Shown here one piece after another: positions 12,329-23,521 of a DNA stretch of 64,000 nt; within the stretch, counting starts at the first letter, position 1, and each line of letters begins with the position of its first letter. A program made the position numbers and the translations under genes. The notes under the pieces were generated by a model. The model was not told the DNA's origin. It saw only the letters and a program-made list of their open reading frames with translations, and ran no database searches. Location of the stretch: contig NC_085059.1 of the NCBI RefSeq assembly GCF_963662255.1, forward strand, positions 12,805,234 to 12,869,233. The letters run 5' to 3'. This DNA comes from Cinclus cinclus. Taxonomy: Eukaryota > Chordata > Aves > Passeriformes > Cinclidae.

Positions 12329-12742
12329 GTCCGCGGTACCGGAGCGCTCAGCCCCGCCGGGCGGGCCGGGCTCTGTCCGCGGTACCGGAGCGCTCAGCCC
12401 TGCCGGGCGGGCCGGGTTCTGTCCGCGGTACCGGAGCGCTCAGCCCCGCCGGGCGGGCCGGGCTCTGTCCGCGGTACCGGAGCGCTCAGCCCCGCCGGGC
12501 GGGCCGGGCTCTGTCCGCGGTACCGGAGCGCTCAGCCCCGCCGGGCGGGCCGGGCTCTGTCCGCGGTACCGGAGCGCTCAGCCCTGCCGGGCGGGCCGGG
12601 CTCTGTCCGCGGTACCGGAGCGCTCAGCCCCGCCGGGCGGGCCGGGCTCTGTCCGCGGTACCGGAGCGCTCAGCCCTGCCGGGCGGGCCGGGCTCTGTCC
12701 GCGGTACCGGAGCGCTCAGCCCCGCCGGGCGGGCCGGGCTCT
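12329..12742. repeat. 46-bp GC-rich minisatellite, nine units
   Basis: Units begin with GTCCGCGGTACCGG at 12329, 12375, 12421, 12467, 12513, 12559, 12605, 12651 and 12697. A tenth start at 12743 diverges after nine bases. Each unit holds about eight CpGs, a SacII-like CCGCGG overlapping GGTACC, an AGCGCT palindrome, one GGGCGGG box and three GGG runs with quadruplex potential. Units are almost identical: the main variation is C or T at unit position 27 (T in units 2, 6 and 8) and one extra C-to-T change near the end of unit 2. High identity implies recent expansion or homogenisation, and copy number is likely polymorphic. Confidence 0.97.
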
Positions 12743-13215
12743 GTCCGCGGTGCTGCAGCCGCCGCCGGCGCGGCCGAGGACGCGTCTCATCCTTATCCCC
12801 ACGGCGCTGCTGGGACAGAGCTGCCCGGGAGCGCCCGGGATTCGCTTTCTGGAGGAAGAGCCGGTTGCAAGGTTGGCATGAGAGTTGCGTTGTCTTCCCT
12901 GTCTTCCCTCCCCCTCTTCCCACTTCGTTGTCCTCCCGTACGTGTGGATTCGATGCTGTTTTGGGCTCGCCCCCTTCTCAGCCGGAGGTGGGCGAGTACC
13001 CCGGAGCCCTCCCAGGGGCTGTCCCGGAGCAGGCGTGGCGAAAGAACCTTCCTGGAGAGGGCAGGGCTGCCTGCAGGCTGCCCAGCGGGTGGGGGGCTCC
13101 GTCGGGGGCTTTCCCCCTCACATGCCACATTCCTGCCTCACCCGGCTGTGCCGCCCCACTGCTGGGAGTGGTTGGAGCCGCTTCTCCCCATCTGCCATGG
13201 CCAAGCTGAGATTGT

Positions 13216-14589
13216 TTGATCCCTTAGCTGGGAGATTTGTCTTATAGGAAGCAGCAGAGAAGAGCTGTGTATGCATATGCTAGGAGTGGAGGGAGAGTGA
13301 AACCGGCATGCAAAATAATCAGTCAATTCAATCAATCCCCTCCCTTGTGTGGCAGAGGAGAGCTGCCAGAACAACTTCAAGATGCATCCAGGAGCACTGG
13401 GGCAACATTCTGCACCCCATTCTTAGTGGTAAGAACAGGTGTTCTTCTCCCAGTCACCCCCCAGGATTCTCCCACTGCTTTCCACACAGCTCCAGTCACA
13501 CAAGACTCTCCAAGACCATGACCTTCCATGTCATTCCCCACTGATGCAACTCCCCTGCCCACTTGCTTTGCCTTACCTGGATGCAGGGATCCCCATCTAA
13601 TCATGCCCCCCATTGCAATAACCAAATAATGCCACCCCACCTCACCTGCTATGTATCTGGGGGTTTAATCCTGGAAGAATTTCTCTGCCTGGAGAGATGA
13701 CCGTGGGAGGCAGACCAGGGCTCTCCAAACAGCACACATAGGAAAACGGCACAGTGATGATTTGCCCCAAGTTCTCCTTCTGCCACCCCCTCACAGCACT
13801 GCATGAAGTGAGAGCACTGATTAGGAGAATTTTTTAACCATCTTGCAGTCTCAAATCTGTGTAATTAGCTGAGGATGTTATTTGATTGAAACACCTGAGG
13901 GCACTGACCATTTTGGCAAGGACCACAGAGAACCTGGTGTGACTTCTGCAGTGGCACTAGAAAAGCATCTCAGACAGTGCCTTTCAGAAACCTTTAAAGG
14001 TGGCTGATGCAGGACTTTAATCCCACATCTTTGGTCAATTGAGTTAGTTTCACCAGCCTGAGCTGTACTTAGAACTGCGAGGAGGTGAAATCTTTTCCTA
14101 CTGAGAGGTTTTGTCTTGAATAAGGGGGAGAGAGTGTTAGCCTCTAATGATCATGGGTAGCAGCAAGGCCTGCAGGATTCACTGCACTCTGTTTTGACAG
14201 TGTCAGCACCTCCTGTTCTGTAAAACACACCCATTGCTTTGGTCTTACCCCATTTAGGGCTTCTTGAAGTTCACTTAGAAATTAATGAGGGCCTGAATTG
14301 GCAAATGTACAAGAGGGCTGTGGATGTTACCAGGCTCATGGGAGGACAGCATTGTGTGGGAAGAGACAACCTGTGCAGATTGGAAAATAAAATGAAAGAA
14401 AACAAAATAAAGACTCCACAACTACATACTCATGGATGTTGTTGAGATAATTTTGAAATTATATGATACTGCAAAGACTCAAATCTCTGCTTTAGGTAAC
14501 AAATATACCTTGGAGTACATGCCTCTGTTGCTTTTGGACTATTCTTTGGCTAAGCAAAAATATAACCCTCATATATTGCATATATTTCA
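13216..14589. other. Unique sequence upstream of the TRPC7 CpG island; nothing recognised
   Basis: GC content falls back gradually toward the genome background. Open frames here are short and have no family resemblance. This interval may carry proximal promoter elements of TRPC7, which I cannot define from one sequence. Confidence 0.6.
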
Positions 14590-15281
14590 TCATTGTCTGG
14601 GTGCTGTGTCTTGCTGGGGTAATTTTCTTCCCAGTATATAGTATATATAGTATAGATGTAGTATATAGTGAATATGTATATAATATCTAGTATACTAATA
14701 TAAAGTATATATATATATATATATAGTACATAGTATGAGGCTGTGTTTTGTGTTTGGGCTGTTATCAAAACTGTTGATAATTTGGGGATGTGTTAATTAC
14801 TTCTGAGCTGTGCTTACAGAGTCAGCAAGCTGTGCTTGCAGCTTCCCACTGTGCTCCCCCCAGAGAGGGGGCTGGGGGTGCATAAGAAGCTGGGAAGGGG
14901 AACAATCAGCACAGGTGACCCCAGCTGATCCAAGGGACATTCCATGCCATATGGCATCATTCTCAGCATATAAAGCTGGGGGAAGGATTGAGGGGGGGGT
15001 GGGTTGTAGTGGAGGTTGTCTTCCCAAGTCACTGTAATGTAGGATGGAGCTCTGCTTTCCTGGACATGGCTGAGGAGCTAGCTGCCCATGGGAAGTGCTG
15101 ATTAAATTCCCTTTTTGAGGGGTTGTTTGCATGCATGGTTCTTGCTTGACCTATTAAACTGTCTTTATTTGCTCCCGTGAATTTTCTCTCTTTTCCCCTC
15201 CTGATTCTCTCCTCCATCCCACTGGAAGGGAGTGAATGAGCAGCAGCAGGGATGAGTTGTCACCCAGGATTTAACCATAGT
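14590..15281 (+). mobile_element. ERVL-type LTR (apparently solo), with an internal TA expansion
   Basis: The sequence has the landmarks of an avian ERVL LTR in the plus direction. TTGCTGGGGTAATTTTCTTC lies near its start, and the palindrome TGCCATATGGCA is at 14945-14956. A TATAAA box is at 14969-14974 and an ATTAAA polyadenylation signal at 15153-15158. It ends near GGATTTAACCATA. I see no internal retroviral sequence or second LTR on either side, which fits a solo LTR left by recombination. The boundaries are approximate. The TA-rich block at 14632-14734 interrupts the LTR. Confidence 0.8.
14632..14734. repeat. TA-rich microsatellite within the LTR
   Basis: The block is a mixture of GTATATAG-like units and an uninterrupted (TA)10 run at 14706-14725. 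LTR-like sequence lies on both sides, so the array most likely grew inside the LTR from a short AGTA-rich seed. Confidence 0.85.
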
Positions 15282-18200
15282 AGTGAAACTCTTTCTCCTT
15301 CGGGTTTTCTTTTTCTGCCATTGACTTGTCTGTCACCATAACAAGGTAATTAAAAATCAAATGTGTTTATAGGCTCTTACCTTTAAAGTATTCCTTTATA
15401 TTTCATTTCTAAGGTTTGGGAATGCCTACAAAAGGTCTATTTATTCACTTTTGGGGGGTTTTAATTGGGTAGTTGGGAAATGGGGGTTAGACAAATCCAG
15501 CTTATTTTCATTTATCTTATTCATACCCAGTTTTTCCAGGTAATCTGAAAAATATTAATTTTAGGATTGAGCATGGAATTAATTTGACTAAATATATGCA
15601 GTCCTTCTCCCACATATATCCTGGAAAATACTGAGGTATGGAATCAATGTACTGCATTTCAGCTCCATGTGTCTGTACAATGGGAATTACATCTCCTGAT
15701 CTTTTCGAGTTGTAACTTCACTGGAAAACATTCACCATTTTTATTTTTGTGCTCGTATCTACCCCCCTCCGTTTTATTAAAAAAACCCCAAAACCCAACC
15801 ATAAACTCCTAAAGCCCCAGCAATGCCTAGCACTGAGTTATCAGGAGGACCTTCTAAATAATCTCAATGATCAACATCTTATCTACTTCATAAATCTGCA
15901 GCTGATAAAATACTGACAGCACTCCCAATTGCAATTAATTATGCCTGATTAACAAGCAAAGAAAAAAAAAACCTGAGAGGCAAAAAGGGGGGGTACATAG
16001 TCTGTTATTATCAATGCATATTAAAAGTGTACAAAGTACTGTTGTAGGTCTCTGGTAAGCCCAGCTCAGAGTCAGTAGAAACCCACAGCTTCAGAACCAA
16101 GAAATCTTATATTTGGTTCTTTAAAACAGCATTTAGCAGAAGGTTCGGAACTTCTGCAACTTGCCTTTCATCATGATTAACTTTGCATTTTGCTATTGCA
16201 ACAGTTTCATATGAAAAGAGTGTGCTGAGGAATCTATTTCTAATATTATACAAAACTCTTCTGACTAAAGTAGTATTGACTAAAAAATCATGGAAGACTT
16301 GCGGGTTTTTTCCTAAAAATCATCAAATATTTGCACTCTTGTAGAGTGTAACAAAAATGTTCTTACCTCACTGGAGGTGAGAACAATTCTTTTATAAAAG
16401 AATCAAGTTGTTACTTTTTTCATCTCACCTGTGCCTTTAACTAAAGAAAGCAGATGGTATTTGTTGCATCCTACAAAAACCAAGCAAGTGCACATTTCTC
16501 TGCAGAATCAAAAACATGGACACAATTAGGCAATTTCAGAAGTCACAGAATTGTATAGTTAAGTCATGACATTGAATGAATATTGAGACTTCAAATTTTC
16601 TCTCAAGGTTTGTAGTTTTGAAAGGTTTTCAGTTGCTATTGGGTTCAGTGTTTCTAATCCTCAAATATTATTGTATTCACAGACATATTGAAGGAAGAGA
16701 ATTGCAACTTCCTAATATATTCATGTTAAACAAAAGTAATTTTTTTTGTTTTTTCTTATGTCTGGTGTTTCCAGCAGTTTTATGTGCACCACCACAAAAT
16801 GACTGAAAAAAGATTTTTGGGGAGAAGGCTTAAATTAAATGGGAAAAAAATGTTTAGAAATCATAATATTAAACTTTCTGTTGATGTAGGAGTAGTTAAC
16901 TGCCCAGTTACTCATCAGAGTAATTTCTCTTGTCTTTTAAAAATTTCCACCACTTTATTGCTGTCGCAACCAGACAAAATAAGAAGACAAATGGAAGTTC
17001 AATGATTTGTTGGAAGAACTTCTGCTTCTGTTGATAAACATATTGTCATTACTATTGATAAATCATTTTGTCTAGACACTACTGTATCATTTAGTCACTG
17101 AAAAAGTTGATTTGGTCCTTCCTTCAAACACATGCATGTATTAAGCACCAACATTTCAAACCACTTCAGCTAAAATATAAATAATAAAGATAAAAACACT
17201 AAGAGTATGAACCAGATTGGTCAGACTCCATCTCTTTCCCCTCCCCTTTTTGCATTGCTCAGTTCTCCTATCCCCAGACCTGAAAAAACAACCGAAGGAG
17301 AGAAGCAGCAGAGTTCTGCTGAGCTTTTGGAGAAGCCAATGAAGAAAGGAGGGGGAGGAGGAAGGGCTCAAACTCGTCAGTACTTTTAACTCATTAAAGA
17401 CATGGGCAACCAAAAGCACATTGAATTTCCTTCCAAGCCCACCCAGAACCAGCTGTACCAACATCCTACGACTAATACTCCTCTAGATGTTACTGCATAG
17501 ACCTATCTTGCATAAGCTTTTAAAATTCAAGAAGATAATTCCAACTTATATGACATCCTAATTATTTCTGAAATGGTACCCACCTGAACCAGCTTTGACC
17601 CAGGATTGAAGGACAAAAATATTGCTTTACATCTTTATAATACTTCCACCATCTCATCAATTTTCCACTCTCCAGAGCTACTGGCTGTGATGACTGGCAG
17701 CTTACAAGGGTATCTATGAATAGTAACCCTGTTGGCTGTACAATCTCATCTAATATCCTTCCACATAAAAAATGAAATAAATGCCAAAGTCTCCTCACAT
17801 TAGAAAACATAATAACCAGAATACATTTTTATTACTCACTCTGTCTAGCTGTGAACCTTTATATTGAAGACAGTTTTATTCACTTTAGTGCCTTTTTTCT
17901 CTTGAAATTTCTTTTACTGACCTAAATGCTTCAGGATAACTACTAAGACTAGCAGCAGTCTACCCCTAAAAATGGAAAAATTGATCACAAAAAAGTGATA
18001 AGCCCCAGACAAAAAAAGCTTCAAAGAGAACAAATGTGATGGGTTCAATTAAGATACTAACAGTAATATGATCAGTCTGACAAGAACTTATTTCTTTTTA
18101 ACCCATTTTACTTCAAGAACTATTTCTATGATAATCAGATCTGGATCAATTTTTTCTCATTATAATGGCATGACCCTTACATATATAAAAAAAGTTCTTC

Positions 18201-21200
18201 AATTAATAAATTGGACAGTTAACACTTGAATCAGAAGAAATGCTGGAATACACGTAAATGTTTAATTTCCTATAGAACCTCATTGTCATTATAAAGTTAC
18301 AAATACAGAAAAAAATAATTTACAAGATAAAATCTGGAGAAGTTTAAATTGGAAATAGAAAATCTGCCCCTTTCTTTTAATAAACATAACCACTTCTTTC
18401 CTTATATTAAAGACTGCCTTCCCTCTAAAAGTTATGAGGATTTGTCAGGGCCAAAACCAGTGACGTTTCTAATCATGTTTTCTGTGCATATTTTGGCTGC
18501 AGAGGCCATTGTAGATGTATTTTTTGATGCACATTTTAACAGTGGTGACAGTTCTTTATTTTCTGTGTGGGACTTTACTGGCTGTGTATTCATTGTTGTT
18601 TATAGAAGTGAATGCACACTGTGTTTGAGGTGTTTGAAGTTTTGCTGCTGTTTTGCTGCTGTTTCCCACCAAACCATTGGTGGGATGATGGTATAATGAA
18701 CGATTGCCAACCTCAGATATTTATTTTTTAAAAAAGCTTCAAGTAGTCTTTCTACTCTCCTCAAGCTTTACTGCTTCACAACCCTTGCCAAAGCTTTCTA
18801 GAACTTTTATGATTTTCTTTATCCCACTTCTCTCAAGTGTTTAATTGTTTTTGCTCAGCTTTTCTACTCATTATAGTTTCCTTTCTCCTGAGGATACAGG
18901 TAAGGGATGAGTTGCCAGATGGCCATGCTTACACTTGAGCATATATTAATTAGCCCTAAACTCTCCCCATTTCCCTTCTGAATCCTTTCCCTCTGCTGTC
19001 TTTTGTAATCAGATTTTATGTGACACTTCCTGCACATTTCCCAAACACATTTGGTTGCAGACCTCATGGCCAATTTCCCCCAGGATACTTTCACTTTCTG
19101 AATCCCATTCCAATTGTATTTAGATGTCAGTCAGATCATACATATTGCTCTCACGGTGTTGTCCATCCACTCTCAACGTTTCTACTGATGTGGTCTGTAT
19201 TACTTATAGTTCAATTAAATGCCACTCCCTCCTGAAGTATCATAGAACAGAACAGATCTGGAAGGATTTCGACCAGTGAAGTTTTTCTGGAAGAAGAAAG
19301 ATATAGAAACTGAGGAGAAATATGGTATCTCTCACCAGTAATTTTTGAAAAATAAATTATGTGTACAGGCAGAGTTTATTATGTGATTCATTAACTTTTT
19401 TACTCTCTCAAACATTCTCAGGATTTTTTATAATTTTCACATAGTTTATTTTTGTTTGTTCCTCTGTTCACAATATTGTAGACTGGCAGAATTTCAAGGA
19501 AATTGAATTTTATTCTAATTGCATAGTACAGAATATTTACATCGGTTAATGCCAAATCTTCCTCTGTGCTGAAATGAAATAACTACTTAAGGGAAAAGAA
19601 ACCCACAAGGTACCAAATTGCATACAATTTTGTGATTGCTAGAGAGAATTCGCAGAATTATGATTGTTCAATATTTTCATTTCTTTAAAAGTATTCCCAA
19701 AGGCAAAATTATTGATAAAGCTCTTCACTAAAACATTGTACCTAAAGAAAACACAGCATAGGGCTTATTGTTAATTCATTTTCATGGGAATCAATGCACA
19801 TGAACATCTGAAACAAGAGGCCCAAAAAGATGAATTTTTTTTTGTTTTGTTTGGAATTTAAAAAATCTCTATGTAACAAATACTTGAGAATGTGGGAAAG
19901 GCATAAAATAAACCAAAATATTCCATTTAAGGATCAGAACACAATAAGGAATTCCCTTTTCAATTTTTTTTTTGGGGGGGGGGAGGGAGTAGGAGGCAAA
20001 ACAAATCTGGAAAAGTGCAAAATAATAAATTAATTTTTTATTATATTAATTTAAAGTAAGAGATATTTTTACTTTTTCAAGGTAAGATATTTTATGCCTA
20101 ATTTCACGATCTGATTCTAGAGTATAATCTGTAAATATGGCATCATTTTAAATAAAAAATGCAAAATATTGATGTTTTAATATGTTTTTAAAGCAAGTGC
20201 TCAAGCACATATTAGAGAAATGGACACTTAATGTAAAATCTTATGTTAGCACTAAGATCTCAGTTCTAGTACAAATTCTAAACACAAAAACCTTTTTCAC
20301 TTTTCACTCCCCAGAAATATGCAATGCTCCTGGCCCTTTCAAAACTGTGCTTTTGATACATCTTAGGGAATGAACAGAAACTGTACCAATGACAATCCAT
20401 ACCCTCAGCTGTGCCATGCATATCCTGTAGGTTTCCAGAACAGTCAGATTAATAATATTATCAGTGATAATATCAATGCTGGTGTTCTCTCACCCACTTC
20501 TCATCAGGGTTCATTTAGAGCAGTTTAGTGCTGTGGGATACTCAAGAGCATCTCAGAACTATCACCAAGGCCTTCTGACAGGTGTGGTCCTGATGAGCCT
20601 CTTGAGCATCAACAAGGTCCCAAGAGGCCAGCTACACTTCCCAACTCCTCTCTTTCACAGCAGAAATTAGATAACACTTTAGGATAACTTTTCAATTCTT
20701 TCAAGCATTTGAAGAAGCCAAGAAGCAGAACCCAGATTAACTGTGTTTGTATAAAGATTTTCTGCCTAAATGTTTTTGCACTGCAAACCATAACATGGGA
20801 CAGATGATGATCTGCTTCATTCAATTTTAGTCTAGTTGAGAAGGGCCTGAAATGCAAGCTACAAAATGAAAAGCTTAGTCTTTGAAATCAGGGTTTCCAT
20901 TAAATTTGTACTTGAGCCCTTGCAAACACGGAGAGCTCAGACTGTGTGGATGGCAGCAACATTGGTACAGCACCAATGCTGTGAATTTTTGTAGCTAGCA
21001 GCCAGTCTGTCCTAAAGCATCCCACTATATGTCCTGGGCCTGAAAGTCAGCATCTCACAACATTGTTCTGAATCTGGCTTGGTTTTGGCCCTCCTTCCTG
21101 TCTGAAGCAATTCTGTAAACAGTGTTATCACCAGACCAAGCTTGTCTAAAGCCCATCTGCTTAGGGATGCTGATGTGATGCCAATGTTCTTGTAGAGATC

Positions 21201-23145
21201 TACTAAAGCCAACTGGCTGAAGGTGAACCTTCCAGCAGTACTTTGAAAACTTTAAATCTCAAAATAAAAAAAAAAAGCCATTTAAGATATTTCAAAACCA
21301 AAACCATTGTTAGAAACCATTCACAAGCAGTTGCTCCTGGAACTAGCACAGTGTGATCAGCAGCATTTCAGAGTAAGGCCACACAATGGCCTTTCTTTTG
21401 GCTTTGAGACAGTGATGGAGATGAAGGATTGGCTCAAGCACAGATCAATCTCTCTATCTGAAGAAAACAAGTCCTGAAATAACACAGTTTTACACAGGAG
21501 AATAAAGTCCCTCTCAGCAGCCTCTAGAGTCAACAGGAGGAGGCAAAACAATCCAGATTAATGACTGAAAGCTGATGAGTGAAACGTTTATTAACTGCAC
21601 CAAATTTAGCCTGGAGGAATCCCATGCATTTGTTTGACATAATATGTCAAATATTGAACAAATGAGAAAATTAACAGAGATGACAGCTTAGTTCACAAAA
21701 CCACAAATAAATTCCTTGTCCACAGGATATTAAATGAAATCAACATACTCCACACATTGCATTTATTTAATTTGTTCCTTCTTTGATCTTCCATCCCTAA
21801 CACTTTAATCCCTAACAGTTTTTCTTTCCTTAAATAAAATCCACAAGAGAAAGCTACTCTGCATAACATTGTACTGTGTTCGTCGTGAAGCTTAGATTTG
21901 TGTGTACCCCATATCCTTCTTCTCATATTCTGTGCCTTTTAACACAGAAGAAAAGATGAAGAAAAAGTGTCTGAAACAAATACTTTTTGTGTGTGTGACT
22001 TAAGTGTGTTTTAGTAAAATCTGTGTTAATGTCATCTTTGTTGTGCTATGAAATATGATTGGCATAGTAGAATTAAAATAAAAAAACAAACCCAAGAAAC
22101 TAAAACTAGATCTCAACAGCATTTCAAAGAGTGCCCTAAACTTGTATTAAATACTTGTGTTAAACGAACATAATAGTAGAAAGCAGATGCCAAAATGGAA
22201 CCTGCCTGTGGATGAATCCCAGTAAAGACAGAGGAGTGTCTTCCAAGTAACCAATGATCAGAAATTGTTTTCAGAAAAGAGACAGTTGCTAAGCCTTCAG
22301 AAATACATTAATAAAGATTATCCATGTCATGCCAGCCAGACTGTGAGCTTCAGATGTGCCTAACAAAGTTCTTACTTTCAGTGATAAAAAATCAGCCTGA
22401 GCGACACATTATATTGATAGGTATCTTTCTGAGCATATTCTCTAATTCGGCAAAGTCTGTTTTTCTTCCGAGGACAGGTTTATTTGTTCAGTAAGATAAC
22501 CTTTTATCTGTTCAAAAAACACCCCACATTCAAAGAATGAAGGTATTACATTAACATTCATGTGGAGACTAATTGAAAGTTACCAGCATTCAATACATGA
22601 TACCTGGTTTTCAACATTAAATTCTATGATATGCTGTAAGAATAATACGGCAGATAATAAACCCACATCAGATCCTTCTTGAAAGCTAACAGTCAATTAC
22701 TTGCCTTAAATGCCTATTACCAGTTTGGCCACTGCCTTTGCTTCCTCTTGGATAAGAAAAGCTCAAGAAAAAACTTCTTTTATTCCTCTACCTCATCTTT
22801 CGTACTGTACACCAATACTTCAATTATATGAGATTTCTCTTATCACTCTCGGTGCAGTCCCTGACATATGAAGTGAGCTCAGAGATAGGAGTTTTAAACT
22901 GACCGTGAGGTTTGATATTTGGATTAGGTTGCAGTCCTAATCAGAACATCTTTTCTCCAGCCTTTCCAAACCAGGCCTGCACCCAGCAATGCCATGCCCT
23001 GCAGTACTCATATTACCAACTCCATTTCTCATCATGGGTGGATTCATCACAGGCAATGTGTAGGATGAACTTGGAACATAAATTCCAGTATGACACAGGA
23101 GATGTGAAGTATCAGATTCAGCAAGGGGAGTTATTTAACTTGACC
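15282..23145. other. Intergenic DNA; no gene recognised
   Basis: AT-rich sequence with only short open frames and no domain resemblance on either strand. The one structural oddity is a T-run directly followed by a G-run (19964-19983). A possible very short CR1 relic near 19236 was not accepted. Confidence 0.6.
19964..19983. repeat. Adjacent T-run and G-run
   Basis: About ten T bases are followed directly by about ten G bases, and then by GAGGGAGTAGGAGG. The G-rich part could form a quadruplex on the plus strand. No element around it was recognised. Confidence 0.85.
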
Positions 23146-23172
23146 ATAACATAACATAACATATAACATAAC
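23146..23172. repeat. (ATAAC)n microsatellite
   Basis: Five or so ATAAC units with one ATATAAC variant. Confidence 0.9.
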
Positions 23173-23455
23173 AATTCAAAAACTACATGGAACTTCTCTA
23201 ATCAGGAATATTAGGCGTGGCACTTTACAATTCTAAAGAGTCAGGATCAGCTACACACTGATATTTTCACTGGGATTGTTGCTTGGTACCCAAACAAATC
23301 AAAGACGTAACAGCCTCTCTGCATCTATGTGACTGAGGGGTTCAATGCTGAAAATTCCTTCAACATCAGTCCAGAAGAAGACAGATGTAACCCAAGTACT
23401 ATTGCAGCAAATCAGTGTGTGCCAATTGTCTTCAAATACCTTTCTATTCCATTGC

Positions 23456-23521
23456 ATTATACTACTACATACTATACTGTACTGTATTATATTATATTAC
23501 ATATTATTATATTATATTATA
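23456..23521. repeat. (TATTA/TACTA)n AT-rich array
   Basis: An irregular array of ATTAT and ACTAT units, degenerate at its left end (ACTACTACATACTATACTGT) and purer at its right end. Confidence 0.85.

Larger units (their letters stand above)
12272..12760 (-). other. TRPC7: TRPC7 5' untranslated leader and/or core promoter (5' limit not resolved)
   Basis: This is the GC-rich stretch immediately 5' of the TRPC7 start codon on the minus strand. It carries a short upstream ORF (12296-12313) and the 46-bp minisatellite (12329-12742). No TATA box is visible, which fits a CpG-island promoter with dispersed start sites. I cannot place the transcription start, so how much of the repeat is transcribed is unknown. 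Confidence 0.55.
12110..13215. promoter_or_regulatory. CpG island spanning the TRPC7 5' end
   Basis: CpG dinucleotides and GC content rise sharply here compared with the AT-rich sequence on both sides. The island covers the start of TRPC7 intron 1, exon 1, the 46-bp repeat and about 450 bp of unique GC-rich sequence beyond it. GGGCGGG (Sp1/KLF-type) motifs recur, one per repeat unit. Such islands usually mark promoters and can be bidirectional. I see no protein gene leaving on the plus strand, though a noncoding transcript is possible. The limits were judged by eye. Confidence 0.85.

Noticed and set aside
12624..13128. Minus-strand open frames in the CpG island
   Set aside because: They stay open because of GC-rich composition and the repeat period. 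No in-frame link to TRPC7 was seen.
19236..19290. Possible CR1 terminus (ATCATAGAACAGAACAG...GGAAGGATTT)
   Set aside because: The similarity is too short and weak beyond the first 30 bases.
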